Assembly (NCBI RefSeq): GCF_000192575.1
Contig: NZ_GL876926.1
Coordinates: 344,863-408,862, forward strand
DNA from: Novosphingobium nitrogenifigens DSM 19370
Lineage (GTDB): Bacteria > Pseudomonadota > Alphaproteobacteria > Sphingomonadales > Sphingomonadaceae
Reading direction: 5' to 3'
DNA length: 64,000 nt
The translations under genes and the position numbers were made by a program. The notes under the pieces are model-generated. The model had not been told where the DNA came from. It saw only the letters and a list, made by a program, of their open reading frames with translations, and did no database searches. How positions within the stretch are numbered: the stretch's first letter is position 1; the number at the start of each line of letters is the position of its first letter. Positions 16,535 to 25,179 of the stretch are shown here, in pieces.

Positions 16535-17857
16535 TTACGCGTCGCAGAACTGGGCGTCGCTGATGACGCGGTTTCGTCCCTGCAACTTGGCGAGATAGAG
16601 CATCTGGTCGGCGGCGTTGAGCAGGTTGTCCATGCCTTCCTCGAGGTGGATGACCGATACGCCGATCGAGGCCGTGAGCGCGATCGGGGCCTCCTCGCTG
16701 CGCACGTCGCAGGCTTCGATCGCCTGGCGGATGTCCTCGCACAGCGCGAAGACCTGCGTGCTGTCACGGTGATGGAACATCATCACGAATTCCTCGCCGC
16801 CCAGCCGCGCGGTCAGGAACCCGCGTTCCTGCGCCGTCGTCAACAGGACGTTGGCAACCGCGTTCAGGGCGACGTCGCCGCAATCATGCCCATACGTGTC
16901 GTTCACGGTCTTGAAGTGGTCGATGTCGAGGATGGCCAGCGAGCCGGGGGCATTGCCGGCTTTGAGGCCATCGAGAATCTTGTAGGCGCGTTCGAAGAAG
17001 GCCCGGCGGTTGTAAAGCCCGGTCAGGGGATCGCGTTCGGCCAGATGCCGCAGGCGCTTCATCTGCTTGATCGTGTCGATGTTGTTTTCGACGCGGCAGA
17101 GCACTTCCTCGGCGATATAGGGGCGATAGACGAAGTCCGACGCCCCCGCCTTGAGCAGGGCGGCCGAGAGGAAGGGGTCGGATGACGAGGACACGCCGAT
17201 CACGCGCAGGTCTTCGGTGGAATAAGTCTGGCGGATTTCGCGCGTCAGTTGCTGTCCGTCCATGTCGGGCATGTGAAAATCGGTGATGACCAGCCTGATC
17301 TGGGGATTGGCGGACAGGATCTTGAGTGCATCGGTGCCCGAGCCTGCGTCGAACACCTGGTATTTCTGGCGCTGGAGGAGATCGACCAGCGCTGCGCGGA
17401 CGCTGAGGGTATCGTCGACCACGAGAATGGCGGTCGAACCCGCTCCGGTCAGGCGAACGACGGTGCGCACGAGCTGATCGACCGCGTCGACGGTATCCTT
17501 GACGAAATAGTCGACCAGCTTTGCCGAGGCGAAACGCTCGCGCACTTTGCGGTCGAATGTCGCGGTGAACAGGATCGTCGGGACGCCGTATTCAGCCAGA
17601 ACGTCAAGCATTTCCCCGTCGGGCGCATCGGGCAGGTTGAGCCCGGTGATCGCGAGCGTCGGGCGGTTTTCCTGCAAGGCTGCGGTCGCATGGGCCAGAG
17701 TGCGGTAGAGCTGGACATTGGCCGGAGAGACTTCCTCGATCCGGTTCTTGAGCAGGATGCCCAGCGCGATCGAGTCCTCGATCAGGAAAACGGTCGGCTC
17801 CTGTTCGGCAAGGTCGGCTTGGTTCGATTGACGGTCCTGTTTCCGAAAGCGGGTCAT
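16535..17857 (-). CDS. REC-REC-GGDEF diguanylate cyclase-type response regulator
   Basis: PleD-like protein predicted to make cyclic di-GMP, 440 residues. The first receiver (~21-135) has lost its phospho-acceptor: the family Asp is Gly at about 72 in LAITGLNLPD. The second receiver (~143-262) is intact, with DD at 148-149 and phospho-Asp at about 193 (LVITDFHMPDMDG). The GGDEF domain starts at DPLTGLYNRRAFFE and carries GGEEF at 353-357, compatible with catalysis. The RxxD inhibitory site five residues upstream is absent (RGFL precedes TARLGGEEF), so product feedback at that site is unlikely. It stands alone. Start ATG at 17857 is clear. Confidence 0.93.
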   Translation of the reverse strand: MTRFRKQDRQSNQADLAEQEPTVFLIEDSIALGILLKNRIEEVSPANVQLYRTLAHATAALQENRPTLAITGLNLPDAPDGEMLDVLAEYGVPTILFTATFDRKVRERFASAKLVDYFVKDTVDAVDQLVRTVVRLTGAGSTAILVVDDTLSVRAALVDLLQRQKYQVFDAGSGTDALKILSANPQIRLVITDFHMPDMDGQQLTREIRQTYSTEDLRVIGVSSSSDPFLSAALLKAGASDFVYRPYIAEEVLCRVENNIDTIKQMKRLRHLAERDPLTGLYNRRAFFERAYKILDGLKAGNAPGSLAILDIDHFKTVNDTYGHDCGDVALNAVANVLLTTAQERGFLTARLGGEEFVMMFHHRDSTQVFALCEDIRQAIEACDVRSEEAPIALTASIGVSVIHLEEGMDNLLNAADQMLYLAKLQGRNRVISDAQFCDA

Positions 17858-18028
17858 TTCGACAAACTATCCCCCAGAACGGCAGTGTGGCGGGCTCGCA
17901 CGCAGACGCGCCCGGCGCACTGCATTTTTCCGTCCTGGCACAGGCGATAGGTTTGAAAGTCTAAGACATCGAGAGAACGGATTCCGGTAGATTTACCTAG
18001 AGGACAACGTTTGCTGTGACGCCGGGAT

Positions 18029-18259
18029 TCAGTCCTGCTTCGCAACCCTCACGGTCTTTGCCATCGGACAGGAGAAATCGTGTTCCGACAGGCCCGCAAT
18101 GACGCCCCCGCCGTTGCCGTCCTCGATCAGCAGGAAGGGGATGTGATTGGCCTCGATCCCGGATTCTCCGTGGGTGATCAGCAGGCCGAGCGGACGGTCG
18201 CGGATCGTGGAGAAAAGAACGGGCGGATCGGTCTGGCGAAAGGCTTGGGGCACATACAT
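18029..18259 (-). pseudogene. remnant of a PaiB-type FMN-binding regulator
   Basis: 76 codons that begin like PaiB-family proteins (MYVPQAF, then RPLGLLITHGESGIEANHIPF), but homology to the expected ~200-residue protein fades after about residue 58 and the frame stops soon after. The following 170 bases do not continue the family in any frame I could follow. It lies 25 bp downstream of the lysE stop on the same strand. I read it as a truncated, probably non-functional leftover; a real 76-residue protein cannot be ruled out. Confidence 0.6.
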
Positions 18260-18284
18260 GGGCGGGGCCCCCGACTGGTGCGGT

Positions 18285-18905
18285 TCAACGCAGGGCGGTG
18301 AGAGCGAGAGAGACGGCGAGCGAGAGCATGGTGATGCCGACTACCGCGTCGAGGACGCGCCATGCCATCGGTCGCGCAAACAGCGGAACCAGCAGGCGGG
18401 CGCCATAGCCGAGCGCGGTGAACCAGGTGAAACTTGCACAAGCAGCTCCCGCGACGAACAGCGGACGCAAGGCAAGCGGCTGGGCCGAACCGGCTGCTCC
18501 CATCAGCAGCACCGTATCGAGATAGACATGGGGGTTGAGGAATGTGAACGCCGCCGTCGAGGCAAGCGCGCTGCCCAGTGTGATGGCGCCGCCATCCGAC
18601 ACGATCAAGGTCTCGGACGCCGCCATGCGTTGGAGTGCCTTGACCCCGTACCAGCCGAGGAAGCCGGCGCCGCCGAGGGAAAGGATCGTTGTCAGTGCCG
18701 GGACGAGCGATAGCAGAGCTCCGAGCCCTCCAACGCCCAAGGCGATGAGGACGGCATCGGCACAGCCGCAGAAGAGGACGATGGCGCCGACATGTTCGCG
18801 TCGCAGACCCTGACGCAGGACGAACAGGTTCTGGGCGCCGATGGCCATGATCAGGGCGGCGGAAAGGGCAAAGCCGGTGACGAACGGGGTAAGGGGATTG
18901 GTCAT
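18285..18905 (-). CDS. LysE/ArgO-type amino acid exporter
   Basis: Inner membrane exporter of the LysE family, 206 residues, about six membrane segments. The first has the family signature GAQNLFVLRQGLRREHVGAI, and the second half has FTFLNPHVYLDTVLLMGA, the conserved FLNPHVYLDT block of LysE/ArgO proteins that export lysine/arginine. It is divergent from an ArgP-like LysR regulator with a 74-bp spacer, the classic lysE-lysG arrangement, so basic amino acid efflux induced by high intracellular lysine/arginine is the likely role. ATG start at 18905. Confidence 0.92.
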   Translation of the reverse strand: MTNPLTPFVTGFALSAALIMAIGAQNLFVLRQGLRREHVGAIVLFCGCADAVLIALGVGGLGALLSLVPALTTILSLGGAGFLGWYGVKALQRMAASETLIVSDGGAITLGSALASTAAFTFLNPHVYLDTVLLMGAAGSAQPLALRPLFVAGAACASFTWFTALGYGARLLVPLFARPMAWRVLDAVVGITMLSLAVSLALTALR

Positions 18906-18914
18906 GCCCCCGGT

Positions 18915-18943
18915 TTGACAGAGCTTGTGGGCTTAGCCTAACT
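18915..18943 (+). promoter_or_regulatory. promoter between lysE and the argP-like gene
   Basis: TTGACA at 18915-18920 and CTAACT at 18938-18943, spaced 17 bp, would drive the argP-like gene. The surrounding 74-bp AT-rich spacer should also carry the lysE promoter and the binding sites of the LysR-type regulator. Confidence 0.45.
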
Positions 18944-18979
18944 TATCATTCTTATCTTGATGAAGTGCACCTTAATTCA

Positions 18980-19885
18980 ATGCTCGACTATCCGGCCCTT
19001 GCGGCTTTGGCCGCCGTCATCCGCGAAGGCAGTTTCGAACGCGGGGCGCAGGCTCTGGGCGTGACGCCTTCGGCCGTTTCGCAACGCGTGCGCGGGCTTG
19101 AGGAAAAGCTGGGCACGGTACTGGTCCAGCGTGGCCAGCCTTGCGTTCCGACCGAACTTGGTCGCACGCTCTGTTCCCATTTCGATCAGGTTCGCCTGCT
19201 CGAAGCCGATCTCGACCCCGCGCTGAAACCGCGCCTTGCCGGGAACGAAACCACGCCGACGATCCGTCTTGCGGTCAATGCCGACAGTCTGGCGACCTGG
19301 TTTCCCGATGCGGTGACGCGGTTTGTGCGCGCAACCGGGTTGCTCCTCGATCTCACGCGTGAGGACGAGGGGCATACCGCCGAACGGCTTCGCATGGGTG
19401 AAGTGCTGGGGGCGGTGACGACCGACCCGGAACCGCTTCCGGGGTGCCGGGCTGTTGCGCTCGGCGCCTTGCGCTATGCCGCCTGTGCCAGCCGGGAATT
19501 CGTCGAGCGGCATTTTCCCGATGGCGTCGACCCGGCATCGCTGACCAAGGCACCTTGCCTGCGGTTCGACCACAAGGACCGGTTGCAGGCGCGCTGGGTG
19601 CGCGAGACGTTCGATTGCGAATTGCAGGCGCCGACCCTGTGGGTGCCTTCGACCCACGCCTTTCAGGATTTCGCGTTGGCGGGGCTCGCATGGGGCATGC
19701 AGCCGCTCCTTCTCGCGCGCGATCATCTTGCTGCGGGGCGTCTGGTCGAACTGGTTCCGGGGAGCCTGCTCAACGTGCGGCTCTACTGGAACGTCGTGCG
19801 CCTCCATGCATCCTCTTTGCGGGTCTTGACCGATGCGATCCAGGCAGCGGCGCGGGAAGCACTTGGGCGTGGTGAAAAGCAATAA
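18980..19885 (+). CDS. argP: ArgP (LysG/IciA)-type LysR-family transcriptional regulator
   Basis: LysR-type activator that senses basic amino acids and controls the exporter gene. The N-terminal winged helix reads like ArgP (AVIREGSFERGAQALGVTPS, SAVSQRVRGLEEKLG), followed by a periplasmic-binding-like effector domain with PTIRLAVNADSLATWFP, the usual start of that domain in ArgP. The 301-residue length fits. ATG at 18980 is preferred because it aligns with the family N terminus; the in-frame GTG at 18965 would add five residues. Divergent to lysE, its likely target. Confidence 0.92.
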   Translation: MLDYPALAALAAVIREGSFERGAQALGVTPSAVSQRVRGLEEKLGTVLVQRGQPCVPTELGRTLCSHFDQVRLLEADLDPALKPRLAGNETTPTIRLAVNADSLATWFPDAVTRFVRATGLLLDLTREDEGHTAERLRMGEVLGAVTTDPEPLPGCRAVALGALRYAACASREFVERHFPDGVDPASLTKAPCLRFDHKDRLQARWVRETFDCELQAPTLWVPSTHAFQDFALAGLAWGMQPLLLARDHLAAGRLVELVPGSLLNVRLYWNVVRLHASSLRVLTDAIQAAAREALGRGEKQ

Positions 19886-19998
19886 ATCAAATGCTTGATG
19901 CGACAATTTGTGACACTGTCGTGCTGTGATTTGATCACGGGCATATTCAGGATGCGTTTCATGCTCCATCGGGGGATGCTGTTCGGCAGGGGCTGTTG

Positions 19999-21135
19999 AT
20001 GTTCGGCATTTTGCGCATTGCTTACAAATTGCTGGCGAACGACCGGGCCAAATTCACTGCATTGGTCATGGGGATCACTTTCGCCGTGTTCCTGATGGTG
20101 CAGATGACGTCGATGTTCGCCGGTGTGCTGTCGCGCTCGTCGGCGACGGTCTACAATGTCGGGGCGTCGGTGTGGGTCATGGATCCGGCGGTGCAGACGG
20201 TCGCCAATTCGATTCCCATGCCCGACAGCGTGCTCGATCAGGTGCGTTCCTTGCCGGGGGTCAAGTTCGCGGTGCCGATCTATTCGGGCGGCAGCCTCGT
20301 GAAAATGGCGGACGGGACCTATCAGGCGGTCACGATCATGGGGCTCGACGATACCAGCCTGTTCGGACGGCCGGTCATGGAAGCCGGACGGATCGAGGAC
20401 ATCTATGGCGAGAACGGCTTCATCGCGGTGACCGATTCCGAATATACCAAGATCGGCAGCCCGAAAATCGGTGCGGAATTCCAGATCAACGACCACCGGG
20501 CCAAGATCGTCGGTCTGGCAAAAGTCAGCAGCAACGGGTTGTTCGGCGTGCCGACGCTCTACACGACCTATAGCCGGGCGCTGCAATACCTGCCCAATTC
20601 CCGCTTCACCATTTCCTACATTCTGGTCGAGCCCAAGAGCGCGGCGGACATTCCTGCCATTCAGGCTGCCGTTGCCCGTGCGGGGTATGTCGCACTGACC
20701 CGCGACGCCTTCGTTCGGCAGATCAGCGATTTCTACAAGTACAAGACCGGGATCGGCACCAATCTGCTGATGATGACCGTCATCAGCTTCATTGTCGGGC
20801 TGTCGATTTCCGGGCAGACGTTTTACACCTTCATCCTTGAAAATCTTGAAAAGTTCGGTGCGCTCAAGGCCATCGGGATGACGTCGCGGGAACTGGTCGC
20901 GATGATCCTGTTCCAGGCGGGCTTCGTCTCGTTGACGGGGTACGGGCTGGGCACCGGGCTTTGCGCCACGATGATCTGGATCGCCCGTGCGCGGATGCCC
21001 GACTACGCCGCGATCATCACCTGGGGCAATTTGCTGCTCGCGCTCGGCATGGTGGTGGTGATCGCCGGGATTTCCAGTTGGTTCGCGGTCCGCCGGGTCT
21101 TGCGGATCGAACCTTTCGACATCTTCAGGGGGTAG
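19999..21135 (+). CDS. DevC/FtsX-type ABC transporter permease
   Basis: Inner membrane permease of a MacB/DevC-type export complex, 378 residues. One membrane segment lies near the N terminus (FTALVMGITFAVFLMVQM), then a large periplasmic domain (~50-250), then three C-terminal segments (NLLMMTVISFIVGLSISGQT, ELVAMILFQAGFVSLTGYGL, LLALGMVVVIAGISSWFAV), the FtsX fold. It starts a tight four-gene run with ATPase, adaptor and outer membrane factor. The ATG at 19999 follows a GGGGC ribosome site; a TTG one codon upstream is ignored. Confidence 0.9.
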   Translation: MFGILRIAYKLLANDRAKFTALVMGITFAVFLMVQMTSMFAGVLSRSSATVYNVGASVWVMDPAVQTVANSIPMPDSVLDQVRSLPGVKFAVPIYSGGSLVKMADGTYQAVTIMGLDDTSLFGRPVMEAGRIEDIYGENGFIAVTDSEYTKIGSPKIGAEFQINDHRAKIVGLAKVSSNGLFGVPTLYTTYSRALQYLPNSRFTISYILVEPKSAADIPAIQAAVARAGYVALTRDAFVRQISDFYKYKTGIGTNLLMMTVISFIVGLSISGQTFYTFILENLEKFGALKAIGMTSRELVAMILFQAGFVSLTGYGLGTGLCATMIWIARARMPDYAAIITWGNLLLALGMVVVIAGISSWFAVRRVLRIEPFDIFRG

Positions 21136-21137
21136 TC

Positions 21138-21857
21138 ATGGGCGAGGTGGCCATCCGCGCCGAAGGGCTGACCAAGGGGTTCGGCCAGGGCGAGACGTTC
21201 ACGCTGGCGGTGAGCGATGTCAGCTTCGAAGCCTATCGGGGCGAGATGCTGTTCATCGTCGGCCCGTCGGGTTCGGGCAAGACGACGATGCTGTCGATGG
21301 TCTCGGGCATTTTGCGCCCCGATTCCGGGCGGGTCATGATTGAGGGCGAGGATATCTGGGCCATGGGTGAAGACGCCCTCGCGCATTTCCGCCTGCACCG
21401 CATCGGCTTCGTGTTTCAGGATTTCCACTTGTTTCCGCGCCTGACTACGGCAGAAAACGTGGCGATCCCGTTGGTCATCCAGCGTCGCGACTGGGGCGAG
21501 GCGCTCACCGAAGCGCGGCGCTTCCTCGACATCGTGGGGCTCGGCCACCGCGCGGACATCCCGCCGGTCAAGCTGTCGGGCGGAGAGCAGCAGCGCGTGG
21601 CGATCGCCCGTGCCCTGATCGGCCAGCCGGACATTCTCGTGCTGGACGAACCGACGGCCTCGCTCGACGGGGATACCGGTCGTAACATCATCGGGTTCGT
21701 CCGGCGCGAAGTGCTCAACGACAAGCGCTGCATCCTCATCATCACGCACGATGCCCGCATTTTCGAATTTGCCGACCGCATCATGACGATGGAGGACGGC
21801 CGCGTCACCCGGATCGATCAGGGAGGGATGGCCCATGTCGCGCACGAAGGCGTTTGA
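21138..21857 (+). CDS. ABC transporter ATP-binding protein (DevA/LolD/MacB type)
   Basis: Drives the permease just upstream; ATG is two bases after the permease stop. 239 residues with all ABC motifs: Walker A GPSGSGKTT (42-50), Q-loop FVFQDFHLF (~91-99), signature LSGGEQQR (146-153), Walker B ILVLDEPTASLD (166-177) and switch His in IITHD. The FQDFHLFPRLTTAENV pattern is typical of the MacB/LolD/DevA group involved in export or lipoprotein handling rather than import. Confidence 0.93.
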   Translation: MGEVAIRAEGLTKGFGQGETFTLAVSDVSFEAYRGEMLFIVGPSGSGKTTMLSMVSGILRPDSGRVMIEGEDIWAMGEDALAHFRLHRIGFVFQDFHLFPRLTTAENVAIPLVIQRRDWGEALTEARRFLDIVGLGHRADIPPVKLSGGEQQRVAIARALIGQPDILVLDEPTASLDGDTGRNIIGFVRREVLNDKRCILIITHDARIFEFADRIMTMEDGRVTRIDQGGMAHVAHEGV

Positions 21858-21872
21858 ACAAGGAAACAGGGC

Positions 21873-22982
21873 ATGATCCGCGTACGTCCCGTCTATCTGG
21901 CCGCCGTTGCCGGGCTTGCGCTCGCGCTGGGCAGCGCATGGGTCCTGAGCGAGCATCATGCGGCGGAAAAGCCGCTCTTCAAGCCGGTCTCGAACCCCTA
22001 TGCCGACGGGATCTATGCCAACGGCATGATCGAGAGCCTTCAGCCCCAGGGTATCGACCTCGCGCTCAATCCCGAAGTGTCAGGCAAGGTTGCCCGCGTC
22101 TTGGTGCGCGAAGGCGACCATGTCCGTGCCGGGCAGCCCTTGTTGCAACTCGACGACAGCATTCAGCGCCCCAATGCAGAGCAGCTCGACGCCGCAGCCG
22201 CTGCGGCAGCCGGAACGCTGGCGGAATTGCATGCCCAGCCGCGCCCCGAAACGCTCGCCGTGTCCGAAGCACAGACCGAAAACGCCGCGGCAACCTTGCG
22301 CAACGCCGCCGACGCGCGCGCCAAGCAGGAGCGCGCCTTTGCACTCGATCCGCGTTCGGTCAGCCGGGACGCACTCGACAATGCGCGCAATACTGAAGCG
22401 ATTGCGGCGACCGCCTACAAGGTGGCCCGGCGCAACACCGACCTCGTGCGCGCGGGGGCATGGCATTTCGACATCGCCAATCAGGAAGCTACCGCGCGTG
22501 CGGCGTCCAAGGCGGCACAAGCGGCCCATGCGACGCTCGACAAGTTCACTTTGCGTGCGCCTGCGGATGGCGTCGTCATGGCGATTGCCGCGACTGTCGG
22601 CAGCACGGTCTCGACCGGCGGCGTCTATGACCCGCGCACGCAGGCGACCGTTCCGGTGATCACGTATGGTCCGGCGACCGGAGGACGGTTGCAGGTGCGC
22701 GCCTATGTCGACGAGATCCTGTTGCCGCATTTGCCGATCGGTCCGGACGGCAAGGGACAAGTGAAAGCGGTCATGAGCCTGCGCGGCTCGGACGTTCATA
22801 TCCCGCTGCATTTCGAACGGGTGCAGCCTTATGTCTCGCCCAAGATCTCGTTGTCGGACCAACGGCAGGAACGCGTCGACTTGCGCGTGCTGCCGGTGAT
22901 TTTCTCCTTCACTCCGCCCAAGGGCATGACCGTCTATCCCGGTCAGCTCGTCGACATCTATATCAGTGGGGACGGGAAATGA
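21873..22982 (+). CDS. HlyD/DevB-family periplasmic adaptor
   Basis: Membrane fusion protein joining the inner membrane ABC complex to an outer membrane channel, 369 residues. An N-terminal membrane anchor (VYLAAVAGLALALGSAWVL) is followed by a lipoyl/barrel half (NPEVSGKVARVLVREGDHVR), a long coiled-coil hairpin rich in alanine and glutamine (~90-215), and a second lipoyl half (FTLRAPADGVVMAIAATVGS). 16 bp after the ATPase gene, and its stop overlaps the next start (ATGA), so translation is coupled. Confidence 0.9.
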   Translation: MIRVRPVYLAAVAGLALALGSAWVLSEHHAAEKPLFKPVSNPYADGIYANGMIESLQPQGIDLALNPEVSGKVARVLVREGDHVRAGQPLLQLDDSIQRPNAEQLDAAAAAAAGTLAELHAQPRPETLAVSEAQTENAAATLRNAADARAKQERAFALDPRSVSRDALDNARNTEAIAATAYKVARRNTDLVRAGAWHFDIANQEATARAASKAAQAAHATLDKFTLRAPADGVVMAIAATVGSTVSTGGVYDPRTQATVPVITYGPATGGRLQVRAYVDEILLPHLPIGPDGKGQVKAVMSLRGSDVHIPLHFERVQPYVSPKISLSDQRQERVDLRVLPVIFSFTPPKGMTVYPGQLVDIYISGDGK

Positions 22983-24406
22983 GCGCGCGTTGCGCAGTCC
23001 TGATCCTGTGTGCGGGGACGATCCTGTGCTCGGGGCTGGCGGGCTGTGCGGTCGGACCGAATTTCCATCGCCCGGCGGCGCCTTCGGTGGCGAGCTATCG
23101 CGATGGTGGGGATGGCGCCGCAGCGCCCGGGCCGATCGCCGGAAACTGGTGGCATGCGCTCGGCAATGCGCAAGTCGATGCGCTGGTTGAGCGAGGGCTG
23201 ACTGGCAGCCCGCAGATCGATGCGGCGAAGGCCCGGTTGCGTTCGGCCGAAGCCTCACTGCGGGCCGGGTATGGCGCCTTTTTCCCTCAGGCGAGCGCCA
23301 GTTTCGATGCAACGCGCGAGAAATACAGCCTCACGCGCCTTGGCGTGTCGAACAACAGCAATGTCTTCTCGGTGTTCACGCCCTCTCTGTCGGTCAGCTA
23401 CCTGCTCGACATCTTTGGCGCCAACCGGCGAACGGTGGAGGCGCTCGGTGCGACTGCGGTGGCAGAGCGCGAGACCTTGCGGGGCACGCAACTGACACTG
23501 GCGGGCAATATCGCGACAACTGCCATTGCCCGTGCCGCTTTCCACGAAGAGGTGGAGGCATGGGATGCGATCGTCGGTGCCGACGAAGTGCAACTGGCCG
23601 CCGCCCATGCGCGTACGGTCGCCGGGACACAGCCTTTGTCGAGCGAGATCGTCTTGTCCAATCAACTCGAAACGGCGCGGATCGATCGCAATGCCGCCCG
23701 GGTGAAAGCGCGGCAGGCCGACGATACGCTCGCCGTTCTGATCGGCAGTCCACCGGCCGGAGCCGGGTTGCCCTCGCTGACCCTCGCAGACTTCAGTCCG
23801 GCCGGATCGGTGCCCTTGCGCCTGCCGTCAGAGCTCGTGCGGCATCGGCCCGACATTCTCGTGGCCGAAGCGACGGCGCATGCGGCCAGTGCGCAGGTTG
23901 GCGTGGCGACGGCCGCGATGCTGCCGCAGATCACTCTGAGCGCGAGCACGGGGTCGACGACCAACAATTTCGAACGCCTGTTTACCAGCGGGACCGGCGT
24001 GTGGAGTTATGCGGCCGGTGTCGCTGCGCCGATTTTCGAAGGCGGGACACTGATCAACCGGCGTAAGGCGGCAAAGGCCACGTTCGTTGCCACCATGGCC
24101 GATTACCGGCAGACCGTCCTGACCGCGTTCGGACAAGTCGCCGATGCCCTGACGGCCAATGCCGAAGACGGGGCTGCCGATGCCGCCGCGACCAAGGCCT
24201 TCGCGGACGCGGATCTGGCTTGGCATCTGGCGCAGACCAATGCAGGCGCAGGGTTGCTCAGCGCGGCTGATCTCGAAGCCGCTCGCGTGACGTGGCAGCA
24301 GGCGCGTATCGCTGCGCTGTCGGCACGTTCGACGCATCTGCAGGATATCGTTGCGCTTTATGTCGCACTCGGTGGAGGCGATCTGACGGAAGCGGCGAAG
24401 GAATGA
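22979..24406 (+). CDS. NodT-family outer membrane efflux lipoprotein
   Basis: TolC-like outer membrane channel, 475 residues. The signal ends in a lipobox LAGC with the lipidated Cys at about 23, followed by VGPNFHRPAAP, the usual start of mature OprM/NodT proteins. Two repeats of the efflux-channel fold follow, with LRSAEASLRAGYGAFFPQAS and VGVATAAMLPQITLSAS marking each half. It completes the four-gene permease-ATPase-adaptor-channel cluster. NodT channels usually pair with RND pumps; here the partner is an ABC exporter. The cargo is unknown. Confidence 0.92.
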   Translation: MSARCAVLILCAGTILCSGLAGCAVGPNFHRPAAPSVASYRDGGDGAAAPGPIAGNWWHALGNAQVDALVERGLTGSPQIDAAKARLRSAEASLRAGYGAFFPQASASFDATREKYSLTRLGVSNNSNVFSVFTPSLSVSYLLDIFGANRRTVEALGATAVAERETLRGTQLTLAGNIATTAIARAAFHEEVEAWDAIVGADEVQLAAAHARTVAGTQPLSSEIVLSNQLETARIDRNAARVKARQADDTLAVLIGSPPAGAGLPSLTLADFSPAGSVPLRLPSELVRHRPDILVAEATAHAASAQVGVATAAMLPQITLSASTGSTTNNFERLFTSGTGVWSYAAGVAAPIFEGGTLINRRKAAKATFVATMADYRQTVLTAFGQVADALTANAEDGAADAAATKAFADADLAWHLAQTNAGAGLLSAADLEAARVTWQQARIAALSARSTHLQDIVALYVALGGGDLTEAAKE

Positions 24407-24492
24407 GACCACACTCCAATGCGTTGGTCTTATCAGGGTTCACGACTACCCCCGCAGCATCAGGCGGCGACAATCACGGAAAGGAGACAATC

Positions 24493-25125
24493 ATGCGTCG
24501 CACAAACGGAGCGCGCGCCGGGATCGTTGCCGGTCTTGTCGTTCTGGCGGCAATCTCGCCGATGTCCGCATTCGCCCAGCATGCCCCGAACGGAGGCGGA
24601 GGACAGGGCGGTCATTCCGGTGGGCCGGGTGGCGGTGGCCAAGGGGGTGGCGGCCAGAGTGGCGGCGGCCAGGGCGGCGGTTTTGGCGGCGGGCAGCAGT
24701 CCGGCGGACAATACGGTGGTCAACGCGGATCGGCTGGCGGGATGCAGGGCGGCGATCGCGGCGGGCGTCAGGTCGAACGCGAACGCGCACCCAACGGTTA
24801 TTCGCCCCCCTCGATGCAGGGGGGTGGGCCTTCGCGTCCGCAGAGCATCGATCGTCGGGCCTACAACCACAATTTCAACGCCGACCACGGCTACCACGTC
24901 GGTCCCTATCGGGCGCCTTACGGCTATCGCTATCGCCGCTGGGGCTATGGGGAAGTCCTGCCGCGTGCCTATTGGGGCCGCAATTACTGGATGTCGGACT
25001 ACTGGCTGTTCGGTCTCGACGTGCCGCCGGTCGATTGCGAATGGGTTCGCTATGGCCCGGACGCGCTGCTGATCGATATTCGTACGGGCGAAATCCTGCA
25101 GGTGATCTACGGCCGCTTCCTCTAA
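24493..25125 (+). CDS. RcnB-family exported protein with glycine-rich repeat
   Basis: 210 residues. A signal peptide (AGIVAGLVVLAAISPMSAFA, residues ~9-28) is followed by a low-complexity Gly/Gln stretch (~32-85) of GGGQGG and GGQSGG units. The C-terminal domain, with YWMSDYWLFGLDVPPVDCEW and DALLIDIRTGEILQVIYGRF, is the RcnB fold (nickel/cobalt homeostasis in E. coli, periplasmic). In sphingomonads such proteins are common and their role is unproven. AAGGAG precedes the ATG at 24493. It lies 86 bp after the exporter operon with a weak hairpin between, so co-transcription is uncertain. Confidence 0.85.
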   Translation: MRRTNGARAGIVAGLVVLAAISPMSAFAQHAPNGGGGQGGHSGGPGGGGQGGGGQSGGGQGGGFGGGQQSGGQYGGQRGSAGGMQGGDRGGRQVERERAPNGYSPPSMQGGGPSRPQSIDRRAYNHNFNADHGYHVGPYRAPYGYRYRRWGYGEVLPRAYWGRNYWMSDYWLFGLDVPPVDCEWVRYGPDALLIDIRTGEILQVIYGRFL

Positions 25126-25148
25126 GCAGACTATCAGGCAAAATCGGA

Positions 25149-25179
25149 CGGGCCGCTCAACCGAGCGGCCCGTTTCGTT
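25149..25179. terminator. intrinsic terminator after the RcnB-like gene
   Basis: Perfect 10-bp stem CGGGCCGCTC / GAGCGGCCCG with a 4-base loop (25149-25172), followed by TTTCGTTT on the plus strand. It separates the plus-strand RcnB-like gene from the convergent glycosyltransferase gene, whose stop codon abuts it. Confidence 0.8.

Noticed and set aside
24590..24780. glycine-rich repeat as a DNA repeat element or CRISPR
   Set aside because: It is in frame within a secreted protein, with irregular units and no spacers.
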